Below are positions 46,450 through 55,119 of a DNA stretch of 64,000 bases, in pieces (the stretch's first letter is position 1; the number at the start of each line of letters is the position of its first letter). The stretch is taken from assembly GCF_030161555.1 (NCBI RefSeq), contig NZ_BSUK01000001.1, positions 1,736,001 to 1,800,000 of the forward strand, given 5' to 3'. Position numbers and translations under genes: made by a program. The stretch is from Luteimicrobium album. GTDB taxonomy: Bacteria; Actinomycetota; Actinomycetes; Actinomycetales; Cellulomonadaceae. The notes under the pieces were generated by a model that made no database searches, was not told where the DNA came from, and saw only the letters and a program-made list of their open reading frames with translations.

Positions 46450-48207
46450 ATGGAGGATGTGACGCGCCTGGAAGACGACTACGACGGCACCCGACCCCTC
46501 CGCACCATCGCCCGCATCTACCGACCCCAGCGGTGGCACCTGCTCGCCGCGGCACTGGCGTTCGTGGTCAAGCACTCGCCCGTGTTCCTCATGCCGGCGC
46601 TCACGGCGCGCGTCGTGGACGTCGTCGTCGACCACCGGCCCCTGCGCGAGCTCTGGATCTCCGCCGCGATCATGGCGGTGGTGATCGCCCAGAACCTCCC
46701 GGTCTCCACGATCTACGGTCGCCAGCTCTCGCTGGCCGTCCGGCACACCGAGACGACGCTCCGCATGGGCCTGACGCAGCGGCTCCAGGAGCTCAGCATC
46801 GGCTACCACCGTCGGACCAGCGCGGGCGTGCTCCAGGCGAAGATCGTCCGCGACGTCGAGAACGTCGTCGAGGCCAGCCGCTCCGCCTACGACGCGGGAC
46901 TCGCGGCCGTCGTCACGCTGGTCGGTGCGATGGTCCTCACCGGGATCAACGTGCCCGAGTTCCTGCCCGTGTTCGCGCTCGCGGTCCCCGCGTCCGCCGC
47001 GCTGATCTTCACGACGCGCCGCGGCATGAACCAGCGCAACGCGAGCTTCCGCGCCGAGGTCGAGCAGATGTCCGCGCGTGTCAGCGAGATGACGCACCTC
47101 ATCCCGGTGACCCGCGCGCACGCGCTCGAGTCGCGCGAGCTCGACCGCATGAACGGGACGCTCACGCGCGTGCGCCAGGCCGGGATCCGCCTCGACGTGC
47201 TCAACACCCGCTTCGGCGCGCTGAGCTGGACCATGTTCCAGCTCCTGTCCGTGGTGTGCCTGGTCGGGGCGGCATGGGTCGCGTGGACGGGCTTCTTCCC
47301 CGTGTCCGCGGGCGACGTCGTCATGCTCTCGAGCTACTTCGTCACGCTCATCGCCTCGGTCACGGGTCTCGTGGGGCTCGTGCCCATCGTCACCAAGGGG
47401 CTCGAGTCGGTGCGGTCGATGGGCGACGTGCTCGGCGCGAACGACGTCGAGCAGAACCACGGCAAGCGACGCATCGACCACGTCGACGGCGCGATCACGT
47501 TCGACCACGTCACCTACCTCTACGACGAGCCGGGCGGTGACACCGTCCTCGCGCTCGACGACCTCACCCTCGACGTCCGGGCCGGCGAGACCGTCGCGTT
47601 CGTCGGACCGTCCGGGTCGGGCAAGTCGACCGTCCTCAACACCGTGATCGGCTTCCTGACGCCCTGGTCCGGTCGGGTGCTCGTCGACGGCACCGACCTC
47701 GCGGGCGTCGACCTCCGGTCCTACCGCACGCACCTCGCCGTGGTGCCGCAGGAGTCGATCCTCTTCGAGGGCTCCGTCCGGGACAACGTCACCTACGGGG
47801 TCGACGTGCCCGACGACGCCGTCCTGGCCGCGCTCCACGACGCCAACGCGCTCGAGTTCGTCGAGCAGATGGGTGGCCTCGACGCCGTGATCGGCGAACG
47901 CGGGTCGCGCCTGTCGGGAGGCCAGCGTCAGCGGCTCGCGATCGCCCGCGCGCTGGTCCGGGACCCTCGGATCCTCGTGCTCGACGAGGCGACGTCGGCG
48001 CTCGACACCACGTCCGAGCGGCTCGTGCAGGAGGCGCTCGGACGGCTCATGAAGGGCCGCACGACCTTCGTCGTCGCGCACCGTCTGTCGACGATCCAGG
48101 GCGCGGACCGCATCGTGGTGATGGAGCACGGGCGCGTCGTCGAGGTCGGTGGCCACGTCGAGCTGGTGCAGCGCGGCGGCACGTACGCCCGGATGCACTC
48201 CGCCTGA
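46450..48207 (+). CDS. ABC exporter, fused membrane and ATPase domains
   Basis: 585 residues. The N-terminal half has six membrane segments typical of type IV ABC exporters (PQRWHLLAAALAFVVKHSPVFLMPALTARVV onward). The C-terminal half has Walker A GPSGSGKST, Q-loop VVPQESILFEGSV, signature LSGGQRQRLAIARAL, Walker B ILVLDEATSALD and H-loop VAHRL. A single half-transporter gene implies a homodimer. Substrate (lipid, peptide or drug) cannot be told. ATG at 46450 with a GTG alternative at 46459. Intact. Confidence 0.92.
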   Translation: MEDVTRLEDDYDGTRPLRTIARIYRPQRWHLLAAALAFVVKHSPVFLMPALTARVVDVVVDHRPLRELWISAAIMAVVIAQNLPVSTIYGRQLSLAVRHTETTLRMGLTQRLQELSIGYHRRTSAGVLQAKIVRDVENVVEASRSAYDAGLAAVVTLVGAMVLTGINVPEFLPVFALAVPASAALIFTTRRGMNQRNASFRAEVEQMSARVSEMTHLIPVTRAHALESRELDRMNGTLTRVRQAGIRLDVLNTRFGALSWTMFQLLSVVCLVGAAWVAWTGFFPVSAGDVVMLSSYFVTLIASVTGLVGLVPIVTKGLESVRSMGDVLGANDVEQNHGKRRIDHVDGAITFDHVTYLYDEPGGDTVLALDDLTLDVRAGETVAFVGPSGSGKSTVLNTVIGFLTPWSGRVLVDGTDLAGVDLRSYRTHLAVVPQESILFEGSVRDNVTYGVDVPDDAVLAALHDANALEFVEQMGGLDAVIGERGSRLSGGQRQRLAIARALVRDPRILVLDEATSALDTTSERLVQEALGRLMKGRTTFVVAHRLSTIQGADRIVVMEHGRVVEVGGHVELVQRGGTYARMHSA

Positions 48208-48339
48208 CGCCCCGGCGAGCGGGTGAAACGCGTCGGAACCGCGTCACGATCCTCCGCGGGAAGGCTCCCCTCACCGTAGGACGGACCCGTGCGCAGGGGC
48301 GCGGTTCCCGTGAGCCCCGGGACGACGGAGCGCAGGCAC

Positions 48340-49221
48340 GTGACCGATGCACGGCAGGACACGACGACGCAGGTGCCGACCTGCCTCGGCGACCTGACGG
48401 TGCGCGTCGTGGGCAGCGGGCCGCCGGCCCTCCTGTGGCACAGCCTCCTCGTCGACTCGTCGTCGTGGTGCCGCGTCGAAGCCGACCTCGCGGAGCGCCG
48501 GACGCTCGTCATGGTCGACGCCCCCGGCCACGGCCGGAGCGCGTGCCCGCCGCGGCGGTTCGGCATCCACGACTGCGCCGCCGCCGCGCTCGACGTGCTC
48601 GACGCGCTCGACCTCGGCGTCGTCGACTGGCTGGGGGTCGCGTGGGGCGGGCGTGTCGGCCTGACGTTTGCCGCCACCTACGGCGAGCGGCTCCGGTCGT
48701 TGGCGATGTTCAGCTCGTCGCCCTACCGGCTGCCCGCGATGTGGCGGCACCTGTCGGCGTCGCTGCTCGTCCCGTACCGCGTGCTCGGCCCGCTCGCGCC
48801 GGTGACCGAGGCCGTCATGACAGAGCTGCTGGGGGAGCGGGCGCGCCGCACCGACGTCGAGGCCGCGATCCTGGTGAGCCGGGCGTTCCTCGGCGCCGAC
48901 CGGGTCGCGATGACCCGCAGCGTGCGGAACACCCTCCTGCACCCCGAGGATCTGAGCGGCGTCCTCAGCCGGATCGAGGTGCCTACGCTCGTGGTCGCGG
49001 GAGGCGCGGACGCGGCCTTCACCGCCGCCGACGCTGCGCTGGTCGCCGGCGCGATGCCGCATGGGTCCAGCGACGTGCTCGAGTCCGTGTTCCGGCTCGC
49101 GCCGGTCGAACGTCCCCAGGAGACCGTCAAGCTTGTGCTCAGGCACTGGGACGCGTGCATCTGGGGTTGGTCGGACCATGGATCGTCGTCGCCGCGAGGA
49201 GGAGAGTCGTTCGTGGCGTGA
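48340..49221 (+). CDS. Alpha/beta-hydrolase-fold protein lacking the nucleophile Ser (1)
   Basis: 293 residues. LLWHSLLVDSSSW, LVMVDAPGHGRS and the strand VVDWLGVAWGGRVGLTFA show the fold, but the nucleophile elbow is G-V-A-W-G: Ala replaces Ser. PTLVVAGGADAAF keeps the acid-strand region, while a clear final catalytic His is not seen. It is probably a pseudo-hydrolase or a cofactor-free oxygenase/decarboxylase-like relative. GTG with GGAG nine bases upstream; upstream GTG codons are alternatives. Paired with a paralogue directly downstream. Confidence 0.75.
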   Translation: MTDARQDTTTQVPTCLGDLTVRVVGSGPPALLWHSLLVDSSSWCRVEADLAERRTLVMVDAPGHGRSACPPRRFGIHDCAAAALDVLDALDLGVVDWLGVAWGGRVGLTFAATYGERLRSLAMFSSSPYRLPAMWRHLSASLLVPYRVLGPLAPVTEAVMTELLGERARRTDVEAAILVSRAFLGADRVAMTRSVRNTLLHPEDLSGVLSRIEVPTLVVAGGADAAFTAADAALVAGAMPHGSSDVLESVFRLAPVERPQETVKLVLRHWDACIWGWSDHGSSSPRGGESFVA

Positions 49222-49231
49222 GGGGTGATGG

Positions 49232-50094
49232 ATGGGCGAGTCTGGTGGCGGCGCAGTGGATCTGGTCGTGCCTACCTGCGTCGGGGCACTCCACGTGCAG
49301 CGCGTCGGCTCCGGCCCGGCCGCGCTGCTGTGGCACAGCCTGGTGGTGGACAGCGAGGAGTGGGCTCGCGTGCTCCCGGCGCTCGTCCGGCATCGCGCTC
49401 TCATCATGATCGATGGCCCGGGGCACGGTGCGAGCCAGCCGCCGCCGTCCCTGTTCACCTCAGCCCAGTGCGCCGATGCAGCGATGACCGTGCTGGACAC
49501 CCTCGGCGTCGCCGACGCCGACTGGGTGGGGAGGGCTGGGGTGCGCGGGTCGGCCTGGTGGCCACCGCGCGGCACCCCGACCGGGTCCGGTCCCTCGCGC
49601 TGCTGGGCTCGCTCGACCTGAGGCGTGTGTGGTGGCAGCGTGCCATCATGCGGGTGCTTCTCGTGGCGCAGCTCGCAGTGGGCTCGGTCGCCCCGCTCGT
49701 CGAGCTCCTGATGCTCGGGGCGCTCGGCCCCCGGCGCAGGCGGTACGACCCGGAGGCGGCGGTGGTGGTGAGCGGCGGCGCGCTTCGAGTGTCCAGGCTC
49801 GGCGTGTTCCGGGTCGGGATGAGCGAGCTGCGGCCGGCACCACCGGCCGAGGTCATCGGGCGGCACATCGTCTGCCCGACCGTCGCCGTGGTCGGCGCCC
49901 AGAGCGCGCAGGCCGCGCAGCGGTACGCCACGACGCTGACGTCCGTGGCCCCGGACGCCTCGATGGAGGTCGTCGATCACGTCTTCAACCTCGTCGCTCT
50001 CGAGCACCCGGAGAGGGTGGTCGAGGCCGTCGTGGCCCTCTGGTCGCGTTCGGACGGAGGCGATCTGGTTTCTCACCGTTGCGACACGGTGTGA
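49232..50094 (+). CDS. Alpha/beta-hydrolase-fold protein lacking the nucleophile Ser (2; one frame change)
   Basis: About 287 residues, paralogue of the preceding gene (shared VPTC-G-L-V-R-VGSGPxALLWHSLxVDS). The elbow is G-E-G-W-G, with Gly in place of Ser. A -1 change at 49527-49533 (GTGGGGAGGG) separates VADADWVG from EGWGARVGLVATARHPDRV. The gene starts ten bases after its paralogue stops. Both together may form a heterodimer; function unknown. Confidence 0.7.
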
Positions 50095-50176
50095 CCCGCG
50101 CGACACTGGAACCACCGGCGACGACGCCGGGTGTTGGCTCTCGAAACCGTGCTGACCGACCCGAGGGGTGGCCCTC

Positions 50177-50875
50177 ATGGCTACCGCGTACGACGTCCTG
50201 CCGATGCTGGGACGTGGCAAGCACCGCAACCCGCGCAAGGGCGCCTGCTTCATGGAGCTGGCGTCGTACCTGGCGGGTGAGAAGTGGTCGGACCACCCGG
50301 CGTGCACGCATCCGCTGCTCGCGATGCTGGCACGCGCCGTGAACGACCTGACGTCCGACACCGGACGCCCGCAGCTCGCCCCGCTGATCCCGTCGGTCAT
50401 CGGCGTGAGCAGCGACGACCCGCACTGGGACATCCAGATCGCGCTCGACGCCGCCGTCGCCGCGCTGCCCGACGCCCCCGAGTACCGTCAGCGCACGCTC
50501 GCGGTCGCGATCATCGCGTGCGAACGGATCCTCGACGACCTCGACGCCCGCGAGCCGGGCACGCGGTCCCTCGAGTCGCGGTCGGCGCTCGCGGAGGCCC
50601 CGGCGACGACGGCCTGGGCCGAGGAGTTCTGCCGTGGCTCGATCGCGAAGCCGGCACGGTTCGTGCGCGACGCAGCGCCGAGCATCGTCGGGTCCGCGGT
50701 GCTGGCCATCGCGGAGTCCGCGAGCCCGGACGTCGACGTGCGCTTGCGTCGTCTTCTCGACTCGACCATCACGCGGTGCCGCGCCTGGGCGGCCGTGGAC
50801 GGCGAGGAGCCGCGCACGCTCGCCCCGGAGGTCTGGAGCGACGTCGTCCGTGCGGTGCCGGCTCCGGCGGTCTGA
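50177..50875 (+). CDS. Conserved actinobacterial hypothetical protein
   Basis: 232 residues, soluble, mainly helical. The N-terminal block GKHRNPRKGACFMELASYLAGEKWSDHPACTHPLLA is of the kind conserved in many Actinobacteria without known role. Cys and His residues in that block could bind a metal. The ATG at 50177 was chosen over an in-frame GTG at 50168. Intact, followed by a strong hairpin. Confidence 0.75.
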   Translation: MATAYDVLPMLGRGKHRNPRKGACFMELASYLAGEKWSDHPACTHPLLAMLARAVNDLTSDTGRPQLAPLIPSVIGVSSDDPHWDIQIALDAAVAALPDAPEYRQRTLAVAIIACERILDDLDAREPGTRSLESRSALAEAPATTAWAEEFCRGSIAKPARFVRDAAPSIVGSAVLAIAESASPDVDVRLRRLLDSTITRCRAWAAVDGEEPRTLAPEVWSDVVRAVPAPAV

Positions 50876-50910
50876 CTCCGTCCCCGCGGTCGACGCCGCA
50901 CCTGGTCCCA

Positions 50911-50944
50911 GGACGGGCGCACCCCTCGCGGGGTGCGCCCGTCC
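50911..50944 (+). terminator. Strong stem-loop terminator
   Basis: GGACGGGCGCACCCC pairs perfectly with GGGGTGCGCCCGTCC around a TCGC loop. It lies between the conserved hypothetical gene and the aminotransferase. Confidence 0.8.
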
Positions 50945-50966
50945 GGCGCGTCGCTAGCCTCGTCCT

Positions 50967-52146
50967 GTGACTGCCGCGACGCCGCTCGACCCGCTCAACA
51001 CGCTGACCCTCGACCAGCTCCGGACGCGCACGAGCGTCAAGTGGCGCGAGTACGCGCCGGACATGCTGCCGCTGTGGGTCGCGGAGATGGACGCCGTCCT
51101 CGCGCCGGGGATCGTCGAGGCGGTCACCCGGGCGCTGCACGACGGCGACACGGGCTACGACCACGGCTTCCGGTACGCGGAGGCGTGGGCCGCGTACGCG
51201 GCGGACCGGTGGGACTGGCACGTCGACCCGGCCCTGACCATGACGGTGGCTGACGTCATGACGGGCATCGTGTACGCGCTGGGGGCGCTCACGGAGCCCG
51301 GGGCGCCGTCGTCGTGAGCCCGCCCGTGTACCCGCCCTTCTACCAGTTCGTGCCCGGCGCGGGCCGGCGGACGATCGACGCGCCCCTCACACCCGAGGGC
51401 AGGCTCGACCTGGCCGACGGCGGCGCGCTCGACCGGGCGTTCGGCGAGGCCCGGGCGTCGGGCCGGGCCGCGGTGTACCTGCTGGCCAACCCGCACAACC
51501 CGACCGGCACCGCGCACACGCCGGACGAGCTCGAGCGGCTGCTCGTCTTCGCCGACCGGCACGGCGTGCGCGTCGTGTCGGACGAGATCCACGCGCCGCT
51601 CAGCGGTCGTCCCGGCGTCGACCACGTCCCGCGGTTCACGTCGGTCCTGCAGGTGCCGGGCGGGGAGCGCGCGCTGGCGCTCGTGTCGCCGTCGAAGGCC
51701 TGGAACCTCGCGGGCTCCGCGCGGCGCTGCTGGTCGCGGGACCCGGCGCGGCCGCGGACCTCGCGAAGGTTCCGGAGCACGCGCTCGACGGCGTCAACCA
51801 CGTGGGTGTGATCGCCCAGACCGCGGCGCTCGAGACGGGGTGCGGGTGGCTGGACGAGGTGCTGACGGCGCTCGACGCGAACCGCGCCCTGCTGGCCGGG
51901 CTGCTCGCGGACCGGCTGCCCGGCGTCGGCTATCGCCGCGACCACGCGACCTACCTCGCGTGGCTGGACTGCCGCGGCCTCGGGCTCGGGGACGACCCCG
52001 CCCGTGCGTTCCTCGACCGGGGGCGGGTCGCGCTCAACCCCGGGCTGACGTTCGGACCGGGCGGAGCCGGGCACGTGCGGCTCAACCTCGCGACGTCGCG
52101 CGCGATCCTCGCGGAGGCCGTCGAGCGGATGGCGTCGGTCGTCTGA
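50967..52146 (+). CDS. PatB/MalY-type aminotransferase or cystathionine beta-lyase (two frame changes)
   Basis: About 393 residues, PLP fold type [19 protein letters not shown] and [22 protein letters not shown] are PatB/MalY signatures; [21 protein letters not shown] and [11 protein letters not shown] hold the PLP-ring Asp, and [12 protein letters not shown] contains the Schiff-base Lys. Frame changes of -1 occur at 51300-51305 (CCGGGGCG) and 51711-51716 (GCGGGCTCC). PatB-type enzymes cleave cystathionine or other C-S bonds, which fits the sulfur-amino-acid theme elsewhere in the window, but aminotransferase activity is also possible. GTG start. Confidence 0.85.
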
Positions 52147-52247
52147 CGCCGCGGCCGCCCGGGCCCGGAGGAATTCCGGGGTTGCCATCACTGTTCGTGC
52201 GGGGGACGCTCGAAGGAGCGCCGACGACGAGGACCGAGGAGCCGACC

Positions 52248-52523
52248 ATGAAGAACGACATCCACCCCGAGTACGGCTGGGTCGTGTTCCGGGACGCGTC
52301 GGCGGACTTCGCGTTCCTGACCCGCTCGACGCTCTCCGCCGACAACGCCGGCGGCCCGGGCCGTCCCGAGAAGACGGTCGAGTGGACCGACGGCAAGACG
52401 TACCCCGTGATCGACGTGGAGATCTCGTCCGCGAGCCACCCGTTCTACACGGGCACCGCGCGCGTCGTGGACACCGCGGGTCGCGTCGAGAAGTTCAACC
52501 GCCGGTACGGCCGCAAGAGCTGA
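52248..52523 (+). CDS. rpmE2: Ribosomal protein L31 type B, copy 1
   Basis: 91 residues: [40 protein letters not shown] and EKFNRRYG. No cysteine, so it is the zinc-independent type B L31. It is ~85% like a second copy at 54.5 kb. CCGAGGAGCCGACC before ATG gives a clear RBS. It lies outside the divergent Zur-controlled unit, tail-to-tail with the Mrf-like gene. No Zur-like palindrome was seen upstream. Confidence 0.92.
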   Translation: MKNDIHPEYGWVVFRDASADFAFLTRSTLSADNAGGPGRPEKTVEWTDGKTYPVIDVEISSASHPFYTGTARVVDTAGRVEKFNRRYGRKS

Positions 52524-52546
52524 CGCTCACCTGCCCGGGCTGACGC

Positions 52547-53677
52547 TCACGCGTCGGCCCGGTCGCCGAGCCACGGCGCGAGCACGTCGTCGCGGCCGAG
52601 CCACGCGAGGCCGCCGTCGGCCGCCTCGGCCGGGGTAGCGAGCACGTCGTCGAAGGCCTGCGCCAGTGCGGGCCGCTCGTCGCCGACGCCCGTGAGCACG
52701 AGCCGGGTCCGTCGCGCCCGGCGCCCCCAGCGCCCGTTCGTCCCGACGTGGAGCTGACCGCCCGCGCCGTCCCAGACGCAGACGGTGTCCGGCCGGTTCG
52801 GCACCCAGAAGACGCCGCGGCCGCGGATCCGCCCGGCGCCGAGCTGCTCGATCTGCTCGACGAGCCGTTCCGGGTGGAACGGGCGGTCGCTCGCGAGCTC
52901 GAGCGACCACACGTCGCCCTGGCCGGGACGGACGTGCGCGTGCAGCGGGTCCGAGCGGTGCTCGGCGGCCCGCGCGTCGTGCCGGAGCGAGGCGAGGGTC
53001 GACGACGTCAGGTGCGTCAGGCCGTCGATCCGCGCGGTGCCCGGTCCGCGGAGGTGGTCGACGAGCTGCGAGCCGCGGACCTCGGCGCGCGTCGCGTCCT
53101 CCCCGACGGGTTCGGCGAGGACGACGAGGTCCGCGTGCTCGAGCTGGGCGGCGATCGCCTCGCCGAGCGAGCGGTCGTCGTCGGCGTGGAGCGCCAGGCT
53201 CCGCTCCTCGAGCGTGTCGTCGTCGAGGAGGTCGTGCTCGAGGCGCGCCGCCTCGGCGACGCACGCGACGGACGCGAGCCGCGCGCGGCGCAGCTCTCCA
53301 CCTGCGGGTCGGGTGGCCCAGGCGAGGGCGCGGGCTGCGGGCAGGGACTCGGCGGTGACCGGGAGCGCGAGGACGACGGCGTCCCACCGGCCGTCGCGCG
53401 TGAGCCGGTCGATCGTCGGGATCGCGTCCTCCCGCACCGAGCAGCTCAGGCACGCGTGCGCGAGGGGGATCCGCTCGTCGGCGAGCACGGCGGTGCCGTC
53501 GAGGACGACACGGTGCAGCTCGCCGTCGTCGACGTGCAGGTCGTGGCGCAGGACGACGGTGCGGGGCGCGTCGACCAGGAGGTCGAGGATCGCGAGCTCG
53601 CGCAGGACCGGGTCGGTCGTCGCGAGGACGCTCACCGGGACGCGCTCGGGTCGGTCGGGGCGGGGACGGCGGGTCAT
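52547..53677 (-). CDS. CobW-like protein related to Rv0106/Mrf (ribosome hibernation recruiter)
   Basis: 376 residues. The COG0523 metal motif is reduced to HACLSCSVREDAIPTIDRL, and the expected Walker A (GxxGxGKT) is absent: the N-terminus reads VPVSVLATTDPVLRELAILD. The C-terminal CobW_C part has LASDRPFHPERLVEQIEQL, RGRGVFWVPNRPDTVC and GGQLHVGTNGRW, which matches the layout of mycobacterial Rv0106/MSMEG_6069 (FHPQRL, RGRLWLANRPD, GGGLRV). In mycobacteria that protein (Mrf) recruits the hibernation factor Mpy to Zn-free ribosomes. Divergent from Zn-free ribosomal genes across a Zur-like box. GGAGAGG before ATG. Intact. Confidence 0.8.
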   Translation of the reverse strand: MTRRPRPDRPERVPVSVLATTDPVLRELAILDLLVDAPRTVVLRHDLHVDDGELHRVVLDGTAVLADERIPLAHACLSCSVREDAIPTIDRLTRDGRWDAVVLALPVTAESLPAARALAWATRPAGGELRRARLASVACVAEAARLEHDLLDDDTLEERSLALHADDDRSLGEAIAAQLEHADLVVLAEPVGEDATRAEVRGSQLVDHLRGPGTARIDGLTHLTSSTLASLRHDARAAEHRSDPLHAHVRPGQGDVWSLELASDRPFHPERLVEQIEQLGAGRIRGRGVFWVPNRPDTVCVWDGAGGQLHVGTNGRWGRRARRTRLVLTGVGDERPALAQAFDDVLATPAEAADGGLAWLGRDDVLAPWLGDRADA

Positions 53678-53724
53678 GAGGTTCCTCTCCGGGGCGGGAA
53701 TTGTTGGCCATGCTAGCGCGTTGG

Positions 53725-53739
53725 TGAGAACGATTATCA
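53725..53739. promoter_or_regulatory. zur box: Zur-like operator between the Mrf-like gene and rpmB
   Basis: TGAGAACGATTATCA is a 7-1-7 inverted repeat (TGAGAAC / inverted TGATAAT), close to the TGAAAATnATTTTCA-type boxes of actinobacterial Zur. It is an AT-rich island between divergent genes, so one Zur dimer pair could repress both directions when zinc is plentiful. Confidence 0.8.
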
Positions 53740-53778
53740 TTCGCTAGTGTGGCCGGATCAACCACGGAAGGAGCGGCC

Positions 53779-54015
53779 ATGTCCGCCGTCTGCCAGGTCA
53801 CGGGCAAGCGCCCGGGGTTCGGCCACGCCATCTCGCACTCGCACGTGCGCACCAAGCGCCGGTTCGACCCCAACGTCCAGCGCAAGAGGTACTGGGTGCC
53901 CTCGCTCGGCCGGCACGTCCGGCTCAGGGTGTCCACCGAGGGGATCAAGATCATCGACAAGCGGGGGATCGACGTCGTCGTGGCGCAGATCCTCGCTCGA
54001 GGAGAGAGGCTCTGA
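53779..54015 (+). CDS. rpmB: Ribosomal protein L28, zinc-independent paralogue
   Basis: 78 residues: [49 protein letters not shown]. Only one Cys (residue 5) remains instead of the four of the zinc form. GGAGCGGCC before ATG. First gene of the Zur-controlled operon. The stop overlaps the rpmG start (TGATG). Intact. Confidence 0.93.
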   Translation: MSAVCQVTGKRPGFGHAISHSHVRTKRRFDPNVQRKRYWVPSLGRHVRLRVSTEGIKIIDKRGIDVVVAQILARGERL

Positions 54016-54185
54016 TGGCCACCAAGCACGCCGACCTTCGCCCCGTCGTCAAGCTCCGCTCGACGGCCGGGACAGGTTTCACCTACGTCACCACCAAGAA
54101 CCGCCGCAACGACCCCGACCGGCTCGTGCTACGCAAGTTCGACCCGGTCGTCCGCCGCCACGTCGACTTCCGTGAGGAGCGCTGA
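54015..54185 (+). CDS. rpmG: Ribosomal protein L33, zinc-independent paralogue
   Basis: 56 residues beginning [20 protein letters not shown], with [20 protein letters not shown]. The two CxxC pairs of zinc-type L33 are absent. The start overlaps the L28 stop and the stop overlaps the S14 start, so all three are translationally coupled. Intact. Confidence 0.93.
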   Translation: MATKHADLRPVVKLRSTAGTGFTYVTTKNRRNDPDRLVLRKFDPVVRRHVDFREER

Positions 54186-54490
54186 TGGCCAAGACGTCGA
54201 AGATCGTGCGCAACGAGCAGCGCAGCGCCGTCGTCGAGCGGTACGCCGAGCGGCGCGCCGAGCTGAAGCGCGTCGTCGCCTCGCCTGCCTCCACCCCGGA
54301 GGCCCGACGGGCCGCCGTCGTCGAGCTCCAGAAGCAGCCCCGCGACGCCAGCCGGACCCGGCTGCGCCACCGCGACGTCGTCGACGGACGCCCCCGCGGC
54401 TACGTCGGGGCGTTCGGGCTCAGCCGCATCCGGCTGCGCGAGATGGCGCACCGCGGCGAGCTGCCCGGCGTCACCAAGTCCAGCTGGTGA
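54185..54490 (+). CDS. rpsN: Ribosomal protein S14, zinc-independent paralogue
   Basis: 101 residues, the long non-zinc form: [52 protein letters not shown] and PGVTKSSW. No Cys. The usual RNRC segment reads [17 protein letters not shown], confirming loss of the zinc ligand. ATG overlaps the L33 stop. Intact. Confidence 0.94.
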   Translation: MAKTSKIVRNEQRSAVVERYAERRAELKRVVASPASTPEARRAAVVELQKQPRDASRTRLRHRDVVDGRPRGYVGAFGLSRIRLREMAHRGELPGVTKSSW

Positions 54491-54548
54491 CCGGCCCCGG
54501 CCGGCCGCCCCGCTCTTCCCAGTCGCCCCACCCTTCCCAGGAGGACTC

Positions 54549-54836
54549 ATGAAGCAGGACATCCATCCCGGCTACGGCTGGGTCGTGTTCCGGGACGCGT
54601 CGGCCGACGTCGCGTTCCTCACCCGCTCGACGCTCGCGGCCGACAACCCGGGCAACCCCGGGCGCCCCGAGAAGACCGTCGCGTGGGCCGACGGGAACAC
54701 CTACCCCGTGGTCGACGTCGAGATCTCCTCGGCGAGCCACCCGTTCTACACGGGCAACGCGCGCGTCGTGGACACCGCGGGCCGCGTCGAGAAGTTCAAC
54801 CGCCGCTACGGGCGGCAGGAGAGGAGCACCCGATGA
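54549..54836 (+). CDS. rpmE2: Ribosomal protein L31 type B, copy 2
   Basis: 95 residues: [55 protein letters not shown]. Cys-free, nearly identical in plan to the copy at 52.2 kb but with N/G changes and a four-residue extension. CCCAGGAGGACTC before ATG. The stop overlaps rpmJ. Having two type B copies around one locus is unusual. Confidence 0.93.
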   Translation: MKQDIHPGYGWVVFRDASADVAFLTRSTLAADNPGNPGRPEKTVAWADGNTYPVVDVEISSASHPFYTGNARVVDTAGRVEKFNRRYGRQERSTR

Positions 54837-54954
54837 AGGTTCGCGCGTCGCTGCGCTCGCTCAAGGACAAGCCGGGCTCCAAGGTCGTCCGGCGTCGGGG
54901 CAAGACGTTCGTGATCAACAAGCAGAACCCCCACTGGAGGGCCGCCAGGGCTGA
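54833..54954 (+). CDS. rpmJ: Ribosomal protein L36, zinc-independent paralogue (one frame change)
   Basis: About 40 residues: [35 protein letters not shown]. No Cys/His zinc site (the usual form has C-x2-C-x12-C-x4-H). At 54940-54944 a missing C in GGGCC gives WRAARADG instead of the expected WRARQG and stop; the corrected TGA at 54952-54954 overlaps the rpmF ATG (TGATG), which strongly supports the correction. Too short to be found by default. Confidence 0.88.
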
Positions 54955-55115
54955 TGGCGGTCCCCAAGCGCAAGACGTCCCGCAGCCGCACCCGCAGCCG
55001 GCGGGCGCAGTGGAAGGCGAGCCTCCCCGTGCTCGTGACCGTCCGGACACCGTCCGGGGAGCGGGCGCAGGTCCCGCCGCGGCTCGTGAACGCCGTGCGA
55101 CGCGGCCTGATCTGA
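54954..55115 (+). CDS. rpmF: Ribosomal protein L32, zinc-independent paralogue
   Basis: 53 residues: [20 protein letters not shown], then [33 protein letters not shown]. The N-terminal MAVPKRK and RRxQWK are L32-specific. No Cys, so the zinc ribbon is lost. The ATG overlaps the corrected L36 stop. Four bases separate its stop from the CobW gene start. Mycobacterial Cys-free operons usually contain S18 rather than L32/L36, so this gene set is a variant. Confidence 0.88.
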   Translation: MAVPKRKTSRSRTRSRRAQWKASLPVLVTVRTPSGERAQVPPRLVNAVRRGLI

Positions 55116-55119
55116 GGGC

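Noticed and set aside
9950..54944. Programmed -1 frameshifting as an explanation for the many split genes
   Set aside because: The sites lack slippery heptamers with consistent downstream structures, occur in unrelated housekeeping genes such as pgi and rpmJ, and are far too frequent.
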